Source: Rhizophlyctis rosea (taxonomy: Eukaryota; Chytridiomycota; Chytridiomycetes; Rhizophlyctidales; Rhizophlyctidaceae). From it: 64,000 nucleotides of DNA. How positions within the stretch are numbered: the first letter of the stretch is position 1; each line of letters begins with the position of its first letter. Of the stretch, positions 47,060-57,975 are shown piece by piece. The translations under genes were made by a program, and so were the position numbers. Location of the stretch: the NCBI GenBank assembly GCA_027596075.1, contig JADGJC010000038.1, positions 145,147-209,146 of the forward strand, read 5' to 3'. The notes beneath the pieces were generated by a model that was not told the DNA's origin, ran no database searches, and saw only the letters and a program-made list of their open reading frames with translations.

Positions 47060-47844
47060 TTAACTGAGCAGAAGACTAATCCTAGCATAATTTTCCGCGG
47101 CTGCATCAGCGGTCCAGAAAGCAGGTGCAGGATGTCTGTTGCAGATTTTGCGGACCCCATGTTGGACTTTCTTGCCGTTGAATAGACATATGTCGCCGGA
47201 TTGTAGATGGATTTCTGTTAGGTGTGAGCGATATGTTATTGTTTGAATTGTCAAGGAAGAGAAAGACGTGCGGCCACCGCGCAGCATGGAAATATACCAT
47301 TTTTATTTTTGTAGCCATTGTCGAAGGTGAAGACAGCACATTTCCCGAGGGAGATATTCATCCGCCATCCTTGCACTTGACTGTTATCTGTGTGTCCGTT
47401 GAGGCGGGCGCCGTCTTGGTAGAGGACGGCCACGATAGTAGAACCTGGTAGTTTTCATTTGATAAGCCTCGCTGCTTATAGTGACTGAATGCGAAAGGCG
47501 ACCTACCGAGCTGCCAATCTTCTGATAGTCTCATGATCGGATGACAATTCGTTCCGACTCCTTTCGCACGTAGGCCGGTTTTTTGTCCAATCTGTCGCAC
47601 GACTTCAACGACCGTTTCCGACGCGGCGCGGGAGCTGAGTTCCTTCTGTTGTGTCAATACGTCGTGACGTCCAGCCGTAGTTGCTTGTCCGAACAGGGGA
47701 CCCTTCATGGTTGAGGTCGCAGCTGTTGAGTAACTTGAGCTGTTGGTCTGGACTCAGGAGATTGCGGATGACGGTGACTCCGTACGAATGAGTTTTGTGC
47801 GGGAAAACCTCCACTTTAGCGTTTTCTGGGAGTTGCAAGCACAT
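47060..47844 (-). pseudogene. AlkB-like dioxygenase copy B, frameshifted
   Basis: Family of 2-oxoglutarate/Fe(II) oxygenases. Exon 1 (from 47844) starts MCLQLPENAKVEVFPH and has VTVIRNLLSPDQQLKLLNSC. The frame must then shift by one base around 47640-47700 to reach ETVVEVVRQIGQKTGLR. Exon 2 (from 47444) has LNGHTDNS (HxD), GWRMNISLGKCAVFTF; exon 3 (to 47060) has EIHLQSGDICLFNG, VQHGV (distal His), HPAPAFW and YARISLLLS. The metal ligands and first Arg are kept; the last Arg of the 2-oxoglutarate site is Ser. Splice sites look normal. Either a sequencing error or a one-base indel inactivates it. Confidence 0.65.
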
Positions 47845-48565
47845 ATCTGTTACTTTTGCGTGATATATTGGATGTTTTGGAAAAGTTTTGGGCAGGAAGG
47901 AACATGCAGAATTAGCACCCCAAATTGCACGCTAATATATGTTTTGAAAGGCAAAAATACCTCGCCATGAGATGTTCCCATGACTCGCAGCATTGACGTG
48001 CTCTGCGGTTTTAGAACTTGTCTGTGACCTGGAATGTATCTGTCCGCACCTGTGTATCCCGCCGCCTTGATGACTCATTCATCTGAGCGTGCTACTGCGG
48101 TTTCCCTCCCATCCAAATGATACCTGTGCTGTCCGCAAGCGTTATATTGGATCCAAATTGCAAGTTGGTCAGTGCATTTATGAAACCTAGTGAGGAGTGT
48201 CCGATGACAATTCATCAACGCCTAATCAATGTGACATGAGCCTATCACCGATACATTTGTAAAGCTATTATGAGCGCTACCCATACTGCCCGCTACACTG
48301 CACTTGGATCCACATCCCAAGCAGGTGGCTGGCCACCACTCACCGTGTCTTCACATTTCCTCTGCTCACGGGAAGCTGGGACGCCCTCAACACATAGTAT
48401 GTCATCATGGCACATCCGGATTCGGATACCACACCTACAAGCGACAAAGCTCACTAGGGCACAATGGCCTCGGCGTATGCAGTTAATTACAATGCAAATG
48501 TGAAAGCATGTAGATTACAATACAGGCAGGCTACTCTCCACTTAAACTCCCAGTCGAAAAAGCTC

Positions 48566-49405
48566 CTAGTTTATCAACAGACCAAGCCGAGCTCCCTTTT
48601 CCAGACGTCCGTCCGTCCTCCAAAATTCAGGTTCCGGGTGGAAATTGCAGATCTTGTTGATTTCCTGATAGGTTTTGACACCGTTGAAAAAGCAAATGTC
48701 GCCGGACTGCAGGTGCACCTCTACATAAGAGGAAATGGTTTGGATGTCAAGGATGATGGCGTCGAAATCACAACACTCAGATATGTAGCATGTATCTATA
48801 GTGCTTCCATAAGGTGATAATCGCCGTCTTTCAGGCCACTAAACCCAAAGACCACGCACTTCCCCAGCGAAACGTTCATCCGCCATTGTGCCAGACCGCC
48901 GTCGAGGTGTTCTGCCAGAGTCGCGTCGTGTCCGTATGCCACAACAACTTGCCATGCTGTGTTGTGTTGGCTTATTAGCTAGCTATGAACAAAAGCGCAA
49001 CCGTTCCGGGTAAAGTTAAAGTAACCTACCTGGCCTCCAAGACATGTATTTGCACATGATCGGATGGAATCGAGATTCCCGCGTACGAAGCCCGTTCCTT
49101 TCGCCGATTTCGCGTACAAGCTTAGCGTCTAGCTTGGATCGGGAGGATAGATCGCGGGTGTTTTTAAGCTTGCAGATTAGGCTTGAGTCGTAGGGAGGAG
49201 CCTCGTCGGTTGCGAATATGCAGGATTGGAGGAGGTTTGCTTGTGTGTCTTCGGTCAGGGCGTTCCGTATTATGACGACGTTGTAGGGTTTGCAGGGGAA
49301 GATTTCGACTTTGGCGGTAGGGGGATAGGGAGGGAGGAAGTGTGGCCCATCGTGTGAGAGGTTTATTGAGGAGGTGGATTGGAACCTGCACCGATATGTA
49401 TGCAA
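48566..49405 (-). pseudogene. AlkB-like dioxygenase copy C, distal His lost
   Basis: Exons about 49405-49030, 48956 to about 48813, and 48720-48566. Exon 1 has VEIFPCKPYNVVIIRNALTE; exon 2 has AEHLDGG (HxD kept) and WRMNVSLGKCVVFGFSG; exon 3 has EVHLQSGDICFFNG. In exon 3 the usual T-Y/W-H-G motif reads TYQEI, so the distal iron-binding His is Gln. At the end of exon 2, where copy E has a G|GTACGT donor, this copy has no GT. Together these mark it as a non-functional copy or at least a non-catalytic product. The first intron is normal and phase 1. Confidence 0.65.
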
Positions 49406-50287
49406 TTATAAAGGTCCGCCAATCAAGCTAGCGCAGTCAACCCCAGTAAGACTTTGAGTTGCAAACTGGACAGGTGTGTGCGCAAGGTCATATATCAGCC
49501 TGGATTGACGTAGGGTATTGCTCCGGTGAGCTGGCGGAACGACCATATATCTGAACCCATCTGAGACAAGCTGCAGCATCAGTGTAAGGGCTTTGCGGTT
49601 AAGATATATGTACGTCATTTGCCGCATACCCGCTGCGCCCCGTATCCCATCGATCAGTAAGGTGCTTCTCAAGTTTGTGCAGTTGCCCAAATTTTCGGAC
49701 TGAGAAGGACCCAAGGATTGTCATTGTAGCATGACGTGCCACAAACCTGAGGAGACGGCCTAATGAATGTGGAGAAAGACAAACTCCCCTAAGCCCATGA
49801 TCTGAGTGGTGGTATGATTGTGAACAAAGCTTTCATCGAAAGTTTTTGAGGAACGTGCTGCAGTCTAGGAAGTGCTGTCGACCCTTGATTCGCTACACTG
49901 AGGGATAACTCATGTAACATTTTCGGGGCGCGACAGATCTCGAAGTGCGTGTGTGGGTGGGTGCGGGCTCGGGGGGGAGGGGGGCGGTGATGAATCAAGC
50001 TCCTTCAGGGAGGTCTACGAAGGGTTTTCATGCATACAGTGCGCAGTCACAACTCACGACGAACCGACACTCTCGAGGACACCGGCGTGGTGACATTCTC
50101 AAGTCACATACGACGCACAGCTTACTGCACAATCAATTCCCTTGCGCACCCAGCATAGATATTTCAAAGCATCACGAGCAATGATATTCAATTGATTATA
50201 CAGCAACATTATACATCAAAAGATGCCTTCGGCACAGATACAGCAAGTCTCGATCTTCCGCCTTCCGGATCAGCGACGAAAGACTAC

Positions 50288-51151
50288 CTAGTTGATCATC
50301 AGACAGATACGCGCTCCCTTTTGCGGACGCTGATCAACCCTCCAAAACTCGGGTGCGTGATGCTCCTCGCATATCTTGGCAATGCCGTGGTAGGTGGAAG
50401 CACCGTTGAAGAGGCAGATGTCGCCCGACCGCATGTGTATTTCTGCGACACATGGGTGAGTCAGGAAGATTATTGGCGCAAGGCGAAAGTTCCCGATTTC
50501 ATATGTCCCAGGTGGAGAACATACCAGTCTGTTCTGTATCGTCATTGCCCCTTACATTAAACAGCACACATGTTCCAAGAGAGACATTCATTCGCCACAT
50601 ATCGCCACCATGATCTTCGTAATTGCCACCATCTTGATGTTGCTTGAGGGATGAATGTTTATCGTATGCCAGCACTTGATGAGAGAAACCTGCAACTTGT
50701 TCCATCAGATATGGAGCAGAGTATCCTTGCTCAATGACAGGTTGAGATCACTTGCGTGTTTGGGACTTCCAAGGCCTGCACTTGTCCAAAATAGGATGCC
50801 CTAGGGGCCTCCTCGTCCTGAGCCCTTCCCGCTCGCATACCGCTTTCACCGCTTGCACAATCCCTTCAGTATTGTTTTGGAGAGTGGGAGAGTCCTTGGT
50901 GCCAATTGGCTGGCCGTATTTGGACCGAGAGACAACTTGAGTTTTGAAGTCGCATGACTGGAGGAGCTTTGCCTGCGACTCCTCGTCCAGTAGGTTCCGT
51001 ATAAGCATGACTGGAGGAGCTTTGCCTGCGACTCCTCGTCCAGTAGGTTCCGTATAAGCATGACGCTGTAAGGTTGACACGGGAAGACTTCAACGGTTGC
51101 ACTTGTTGTGTTGGGGAGGAGTATGGCGGGAGCTTTGGGACGGGTTTGCAT
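50288..51151 (-). pseudogene. AlkB-like dioxygenase copy D, broken by 53-bp duplication
   Basis: Exon 1 starts at 51151 (MQTRPKAPAILL) and has VEVFPCQPYSVMLIRNLLDE. A perfect 53-base tandem duplication (50952-51057) then shifts the frame. The first intron has a GC donor (GCAAGT) rather than GT. Exon 2 has LKQHQDGG (HxD) and WRMNVSLGTCVLFN; exon 3 has EIHMRSGDICLFNG, TYHGI and KGARICLMIN. All iron ligands survive and exons 2 and 3 read cleanly, so the damage is probably recent, or the duplication is an assembly artefact. The last 2-oxoglutarate Arg is Asn. Confidence 0.7.
50952..51057. repeat. Perfect 53-bp tandem duplication in copy D
   Basis: Two identical 53-base units, 50952-51004 and 51005-51057, inside exon 1 of copy D. 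Fifty-three is not a multiple of three, so the reading frame is lost. The identity implies a very recent event or misassembly. Confidence 0.95.
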
Positions 51152-51703
51152 ATTGACCCTGCGCTGAAGCAGCCCGGGGGATTACTTTATCACTAGGTGC
51201 AAATTAACAGGCTATAAAGGTCCATGAGAGCTGGGAGGAAGCTCAAGTTTTAGTGTTTCGCAGGGACGGCGCAACGCGCCAGCAGATGATATAGACGGTG
51301 TGGGGCCATGTCTGAAGCATGCGTTGCATATGCCAGTGGATTGAAACATTGGATTGGGTTGATGGGTTGCACCGCGAACTGGACCAGTTGCAAGATTCAC
51401 CGCACGAAGATCAGATGGGATACCGATAAGGTAGGATGCTGGGGTTCCGACATATATGTTTCTGAGCCGCCCACGTTCCGGGAATATAGATCCGAAGTTT
51501 CATATTAGCCTCGCGGTGTCAGTTATACAAATCAGAGTTCTGAAATCACGTGTCGGTCCTTGATATCATGACAAGTCCAGAACGTTGCTCTTTCCCGTTG
51601 TGAAAGCACGAATGGTTTATACAACTGTAATGATATCACACTGCAATTATATCACAAATTTCACCACAACAGACCCTCGCAACTCTATGCCGGCACGTAC
51701 TAG

Positions 51704-52472
51704 CTAACCGATCATCAAACATATTCGCGCTCCCTTCTGTGGTCGTTTGTCCGACGTCCAGAAACTGGGCGGTGGGTGCTTGTCGCACATTTTGGGAATG
51801 CTGTGGTAGGTAGTAGTGCCGTTGAAGAAACATATGTCGCCGGACTGCAGGTGAACCTCTGTAGAGTTTTGTCAAGGTGAGGATTTGGCAGCGCTGCCTG
51901 CAACTTGCTAGTTGTCACGTACCATGATACTTCCTGTCGTTTTCACCTTTGAATCGGAACACCACGCACTTTCCGAGGGTGATATTCATCCGCCATGTTT
52001 CGAAGCCGCCATCTCTGTACTCGCACAGTGTCGAATGGTTGTCGTACGCCAACATGTAAGAGAAGTCTGCATGGTTGTTAGCCTACGGATGGCGAGTTCA
52101 AACAGCCCTAAGAGATACTTTACTTGGCGCCCACTCTGGAGAACGCATGATTGGGTGACATGCAGATTCACCCTGATTCAACCCGTTCTGCTCGACGATG
52201 CTCTTCACCGCCTTGGTGAGTTCCTCATAATCTTTCAAGGCAGGGCATTCATCATGATCGCAGAACCTCGAAAATCCCGTCGGAATAGGAGTTTCTTTGA
52301 AGCGGCAAGCGTCGAGTAGCTTAGCCTGGGTCTTCTCGTCCAGCGCGCTGTGTAAGATGATGACATCGTGAGGATGGCAGGCGAAGACTTTGACTACTGG
52401 AGCTGTGTCCACCATCTCGAGGACTTTGGAGGTTGTGGTGGTCGGTTTCGATTGAGAATATGATGCGCCCAT
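51704..52472 (-). CDS. AlkB-like dioxygenase copy E, HxD His replaced
   Basis: Exons 52472-52124, 52066-51923 and 51858-51704 (215 residues), both introns GT-AG and phase 1. The ATG at 52472 opens MGASYSQSK, a good N-myristoylation context (Met-Gly-x-x-x-Ser). Exon 1 has VKVFACHPHDVIILHSALDE. In exon 2 the iron motif, HxDGG in sister copies C and D, reads CEYRDGG, so the first ligand His is Tyr, while WRMNITLGKCVVFRFKG is normal. Exon 3 keeps EVHLQSGDICFFNG, TYHSI with the distal His, and KGARICLMIG. The open frame is intact, so it could be a pseudoenzyme. The last 2-oxoglutarate Arg is also missing. Confidence 0.65.
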
Positions 52473-52689
52473 CGTTTCTGAAGGTGTATAGAAAAGCGTT
52501 TTCAAGTGGAAGCAAGGCAGCCGGTGTAGCCGATGGATATAGTGAGAGTCGGGACGATGATTGTCCATAGCGGCAATTGCTGTGATGGACATGCCACTTG
52601 TCTGTAACTCCACTTCGCACAACAGCGATCAATAGAGATGACTGCTAATTCATTCATAGAAGGCGGCAATCACGATAATAGAGTGCTGG

Positions 52690-52880
52690 TTTGTTTGTGA
52701 GTAGGTTTTGATACACAACGACGATCACTTTGATAGAACTGCTAACCGGCTTGTCAATCCGATTTTCTGCACCGCGACGATCCGCTTGTCAATGCACTTC
52801 TGTAACACCGGTACAGGCAATCTGCTTGTAAATCTATTCTTCCACAGCGACAGTCACCTCCGATACAGCTGCTGATTTGC
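52690..52880. repeat. Degenerate minisatellite upstream of copy F
   Basis: Loose repeats of about 45 to 60 bases built on GCTTGT(C/A)AAT and C-GCGAC-ATC segments. They lie 350 to 550 bases before the copy F start. Confidence 0.45.
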
Positions 52881-53236
52881 TCCAAAAATCTCGCCGATTT
52901 TTAACTTTTGTTGAGACTGAACAAGGGCGAGGTCTGGTCTTGATACACGCAGCTTCTCTTCACACCCATTCTCCTTTTTATTGAAATCTTTTTGCCACGT
53001 CCAAGTCTTGTTCATTTGTATCATTTGTGCACCGGAAACTCCGCAAAGTTATTGTAGTAATCACTGTCTGCGTGACATCAACATCGTTCCTCACATAATG
53101 AATCAAATAGTGAGCCTTTTCCCGCCATTCTCACTTCAACCGACAGAAAGTGCAGAACCCACACAACTCGTCCACACCGCCGCAAGTCAACCAGCAGAAA
53201 GAACAGAACTCCTTCACCTCGTCCATACCGCAAGTC

Positions 53237-54004
53237 ATGACGTACCTAGCACCCCACAACATGATCATCATCAAAAACTGCATCGACGAACAAACTCAAA
53301 AGCTGCTGTTGAAAGCGTGTGGGCTCGAGAACGCCCGTTCGCCCACGGTCTCGCCCAAACCGAGCTATCTTGACCACTACAGGACTTTGACGGAACATCC
53401 GGCATGGAACAACTTGGCTGAGTCAATCCTGGCTACTGTCAAGCAAGTCTGTTTAGATGAGCGGAGAAAGCAATCGATATTTGGGAAGAGACTCAGTGCA
53501 TGGCACCCCATTGCGGAACAACGCCCTGAATGGAAGCCTAGTATGTAGTTCCCCTGTCTCTTCCTCTCTCGTATACTTTCGTATGCAACGTTGAAGCAAA
53601 CTCAGCGATGTTTTCCACCGCCGACACAGAGCTTGCAATGGCCATCGCCTACTCAACAAACTTCCAAACACTCACAGTACACCGTGACCACCTTTCGACC
53701 TGGCTCATCAACGTATCACTTGGATCCTGCGTCGACCTCAAATTCACCGGCTCCAACTCTCCTTCTTCCGACGCACAAAGTCGGTGTCTGCTTTGATCGA
53801 GTTTGCGCGTTTTGTATTCAGGAAGACTCATATGACGGTGTTTATTCAGGTATTCATCCTTCTTCAAGCGACATGTGCGTGTTCCATGGAGCGCAAACCT
53901 ATCATGGTTCACGACAAAATTGTACGATACATCCGACGCCGGAGTTCTGGGTGAACGATGGAATGGAGGGCAAAGGGAGTCGGATCTGCTTGCAGTTTCG
54001 ATGA
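53237..54004 (+). CDS. AlkB-like 2OG/Fe(II) dioxygenase copy F
   Basis: Exons 53237-53540, 53606-53779 and 53850-54004 (210 residues), phase 1 introns, both GT-AG. Exon 1: MTYLAPHNMIIIKNCIDEQT. Exon 2: TVHRDHLSTWLINVSLGSC with the HxD ligands, then LKFTGSNS. Exon 3: SIHPSSSDMCVFHGAQTYHG with the distal His, HPTPEFW, and KGSRICLQFR, so both Arg of the 2-oxoglutarate site are kept. All catalytic residues are present. The start is uncertain: the frame stays open upstream to about 53150 without ATG, and an upstream ATG at 53098 would need a very short intron. By family homology it should oxidise alkyl or methyl groups, perhaps on nucleic acid, using 2-oxoglutarate and iron; the substrate is not known. 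It is on the opposite strand to copies A-E, G and H. Confidence 0.75.
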
Positions 54005-54016
54005 GATTGAGTGTTC

Positions 54017-54110
54017 TAGTGGTGCAATTGGGTTGGTTTACGTTGTATTTGATAAACGGGTTTTAGTGGTGCAATTGGGTTGGTTTACGTTGTATTTGAT
54101 AAACGGGTTT
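54017..54110. repeat. Perfect 47-bp tandem duplication after copy F
   Basis: Two identical 47-base units, 54017-54063 and 54064-54110, starting 13 bases after the stop codon of copy F. It is probably in the 3' UTR. Confidence 0.93.
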
Positions 54111-54376
54111 GTCGATGAATATATGTGAATGCTGGAAGTATTTGTACGGTGCATGATACGAGCTTATTGATGTGGAGTTTGCACTGAAGGCTCAAATCAA
54201 GAATCTCTTTTGAGACTGGCGATTGGGAGCCTGTCGCTGATGCACCTGCATGGTCTCCAGTTGGGATGTGATTATGATCTCCACAGCCTTCAGCCGATCA
54301 ATGATGTTGGAGTCTTTGCCCATTGATACATGCAAAATCTGCTTCTTAACTACAACATTCACCATCAATAGGCCTT

Positions 54377-55251
54377 TTAACGAAATTGAACACACATCCT
54401 AACCCCCTTCTCCATTCTCCCATCAACATCAGCCTTCCAGAATGCCGGCGCAGCATGCTCTTTGCAGATTCCTTTCACACCGTGCCAAGTTGTATCCCCG
54501 TTGAATAGACATATGTCGCCCGACGATAAGTGGACTTCTGGTGTGAGGGAATGAGAAGCGGATACGAAATGAGTCTAGCGTACATAGAAATGATGCGCAA
54601 AGGAGAGGGAAGGGTGCCGCAACGCTACCTTGAGCGTCCGTTGTCTTGGTACCATATCCAGTAAACTGGAACGTAATACATTCGCCAAGAGAGATTGTGA
54701 AGAGCCATCCGAAGCCCTTGTCGTGATGTAGATTGAGATGCGACGTCGTGTCGCGGTATGCGATGACGTATCCTTTACCTAGATTTTATGATTTTGTTAA
54801 TGATTGAAAGAGATATGGAGGACAATCAAATATCAAACTTACCAGGTTTCCATCCACTCCCGTTGCGCATGACCGGGTGGCCAAATCGTTCCGGTCCCTT
54901 CCCCTTCTCTTTCTGCACGTCATCCGCCCGAACAATCAAACTCTTCAGATCCTCCACCACTCGTTCCGCCATTAGCATCAATGTCGATCCAGCGGGAAGC
55001 TTCTCACGGTACTCTAGCGCACGAACACCCAAATCCACCGTCTTCTTGTCGAAGGTGCAGGCGTTGAGAAGCATTGCTTGAGTGGTTTGGTCGAGGAGGT
55101 TTTTGATGACCGTAACGTTGTGAGGAGTCGGGAAGGTTATGATTGTTGGCTTTGGACGGTGGAGGGTGTGGTAGTAGGAGAATGTGAAGTCTGGGGACGA
55201 TGGGTTGTTATTGCTGAAGGAAGTTGTGTGTGCACGAGAACGGACCGACAT
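54377..55251 (-). CDS. AlkB-like 2OG/Fe(II) dioxygenase copy G
   Basis: Exons 55251-54843, 54778-54629 and 54537-54377 (239 residues), GT-AG and phase 1 throughout. Exon 1: MSVRSRAHTTSFSNNN, then ITFPTPHNVTVIKNLLDQ and GHPVMRNGSGWKPG. Exon 2: HLNLHHDKGFGW with the HxD iron ligands, then ISLGECITFQFTG. Exon 3: EVHLSSGDICLFNG, TWHGV (distal His), AAPAFW and KGVRMCVQFR with the R-x5-R pair that binds 2-oxoglutarate in AlkB. This is the cleanest complete copy in the array and serves as its reference. No signal peptide; the start lacks the Met-Gly of copies E, I and J. Confidence 0.83.
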
Positions 55252-55858
55252 GACGTACCTGCTCCCGCAAGTTTCTGCTGCAAAGGTTGGCTTTGAGAGG
55301 ACAACGTGGCGTTCTTAGGCATTGCGACGATAAACTGGTATTGATCAAGATGTTATTCTATATCGGCGGTGAACTCATGTGCTGGTGTGTAAACTGGGGA
55401 CCTAGTAAGGAACCTCAGCCTGCACAGACAATTTATCCATTGAATGGTTAGACATTCACTGGACACAACATGATGTTTGTTGAGCCTGCGCGCTGGTTTC
55501 AGTTTGGGCTATCCAATAATAAGTCTAAGTCATCCGGCAGCTCAAACACGTGGAAGGCTACATGACGTGTGGGCGGCAAGCTGCATTGGCGCATGAAGAA
55601 GTTCACTTAGAGCCTGTCTGTCATATGTTTTACCGTCAATGTGCTTGAGTTGATCTCCCGAGTGCGGCCCATCAGATCGGCTTACGCTTTATAGTTCCAT
55701 TTCTTCCTCTCCCGCTCACTATGTGATGATAGCATTCAACCAACGTTGTGCACTTCAGACATCTATATGAGTAGAAGCAACGCAGCAAGCGAACATTGAC
55801 TTTCCGCACCCGACGTATCCTTCACAACCAACACTAAACCCCCACAATTTGCCCGACA

Positions 55859-56695
55859 TTATTCCGTCTTTCCCCACAATTGCAAACAGACCCTAGCTCC
55901 TTTTCCCCTCAACTCTTCAGGTACCCAAAAACTCGGCAGAGGATGCTCATTACAGTACCCCGAGAAACCGTGAAAGGTATTTGCTCCATGGAAGACACAA
56001 ACATCGCCGGCTGAGAGGTGGATGCCTGTATTCGGAGAAAGTAAACCATGTGAGGTTCTTATGATCAGCTAACGGATCTTCATGATTCGACATCAACACC
56101 CCCCGCGCAAGCCGATGTCCTCGGCTGACACTTACTTTGCAGTTCCTTAGATCTTGAACTGGCACCGGTGAATTGAAAGACGACACAGCGGCCGAGTGAG
56201 ATGTTGATGAGCCAGTTCCAGGTATGGTCGCGGTGAAGAGACAATCTGGTCATGCGGGGTCCGTATGTCATGGCGAGCGCCTTATCTGAGGTTGAGATTC
56301 AATTTATCAATCCAAAAGCATTTGACGCCGTTTGTGAGAGCTGGAACCTTGCTCAACTTGCCAGGCATCCGATCACTACGAAACACAAACGGGTGCCACG
56401 CATTGGGTTTCTCCTCGTCGTCCGCCGTCCTTTCTTTCTCGAGCATGCAGAGTCTCCCAATTTTTTCGGCGATCTTGTTGGCTGGTTGCTGCAGCTGTGG
56501 AGTCATTGTTCTGCGGCGATCTCCGGAGGTGCTGACGGGTGGGCTTTCGTTTTCGATTTTGCACGCTCGGAGGAGTTGCAATTGGGTTGATTCGTTAAGG
56601 AGGTTCTTGATGACGGTAAATTTGTGTGGTGCGGGGTAGATCAGGATTTGGGGAGTAGGGATTTTGATGGGGCAAGCAGAGAACATTCCCGTCAC
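55859..56695 (-). CDS. AlkB-like 2OG/Fe(II) dioxygenase copy H
   Basis: Exons 56695-56362, 56285-56136 and 56025-55859 (216 residues), all phase 1. The first intron uses a GC donor (GCAAGT), the second a normal GTAAGT. Exon 1: ILIYPAPHKFTVIKNLLNES. Exon 2: LSLHRDHTWNWLINISLGRC with the HxD, VVFQFTGAS. Exon 3: SIHLSAGDVCVFHG, TFHGF (distal His), HPLPSFW and KGARVCLQLWGKTE. The iron ligands and first Arg are kept, while the last Arg position is Trp. The middle exon is exactly 150 bases, as in copies G and I. Close to copy F in the HRDH and VFHG motifs, so F and H are probably sister copies. Confidence 0.75.
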
Positions 56696-57975
56696 TCACA
56701 AGGGAAGTGCCGCGGTGTCTCCTTGAAACATGCCACGATTGTCTTCTCCACGTGAACCAGTATATTGTCGATCTCGGGCTGGTGGTGTATAGAAGAGGCG
56801 GAAACACTACCGTATCTGGCATCTCCCGCGTGGTTGTATTGCAGACGCGTTACAATGAGAGCATAGTCCGTATGGCATGATCGCCGCTGAAGCGTCTCGC
56901 CAAACACATCATTCCAAGAAACCAGCGACGCCACGTATTCATAGTGGTATTAGCAACAGTAAGGTCCTTGACTTGGCATTCAGAAAATGAGACCTCTGTG
57001 GTTCTTGCCGCATAAGCTTTAGTGCCGCACACCCAATGCGCATCAGGTTCCCGACGCGATCAGCAGTTTGGAAACAGATTGCGCCGACTCGCGGGCTGAC
57101 CCCGGTTTTGAGACAGCTTATCACAAGATGCAGCTCTGAGACAATTTTTTATACATTGACTCAGTGAGTTTGGGACAGACTGAAGGATCAGGACTTTCAT
57201 GACACTTTGAAACCTCTGGACCGCGAACGAACAATCCATTCTTCATTGCTCGAGACTTCGGATTACTGCACCCAAGCCATCGCAACACATTGGCGCGTGT
57301 ACTATATCACTGATCGCATCAACCATTGCTTCAAGTGTTCGTGTTTCCCACGATGATGTATCGCCCAACCCCTTCTCAGCGCAATATACGTTCTGGCGGG
57401 GTTTGAAAGCAAAATCTCATGAGATATTTTATACCAATGACGTCATTGCAACATTATAGCCTTGTTGATTATTGCAAAGTTGTACTCAAGTCCCTTCCAG
57501 TGGCGGCGCGCTTTCCATGTATGCGCCAGATCAGGGCTGCGCACCCAATCAATGTGGACCTTCACTGTTCCAGGGCCCGATTCTGACTATGAAACGCCTT
57601 GCCGATGAGACAAGGCCCGGGGAGCGGGTTCTTCCATTGAGTCTTCCTCAAGCTGCGATGTTTTTGTATGGGACCGGTGTCGTTTTTCTGCTGTTCAACG
57701 TTGAAGGCTCCCACCTCCCGGAGATAGGGTAAGGTTCTCAAACTAGATACTCAATGGCGGTACATAAGCACATGAACAGAAAAACGCGAAAATTTGCAAA
57801 ATCTTCAAATTGTTGGTGATGAAACTGGGCTGGTCTCGGGAGACGGGGTTGTCGCAAGCTCTCAACTTATATGTCATTATCGCCGGACCTCCCTTGGAGC
57901 GAGCTCTCTCCTGAGCTCCTGAACGTTTAGAAAGTTTAGTCCTATCACCTTGATTGTCAGGAAAAGAAAATCACA
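56696..57975. other. Spacer between copies H and I
   Basis: Probably the divergent promoter region of copies H and I. A plus-strand frame at 57472-57732 ends in GVVFLLFNVEGSHLPE, which faintly recalls the FxFxG strand of the AlkB-like family, but nothing else of the family is seen around it. Confidence 0.4.

Noticed and set aside
57472..57732. An eleventh AlkB-like copy between H and I
   Set aside because: Only one strand-like segment (GVVFLLFNVEG) resembles the family; no HxD, HG or C-terminal Arg motif lies in range.
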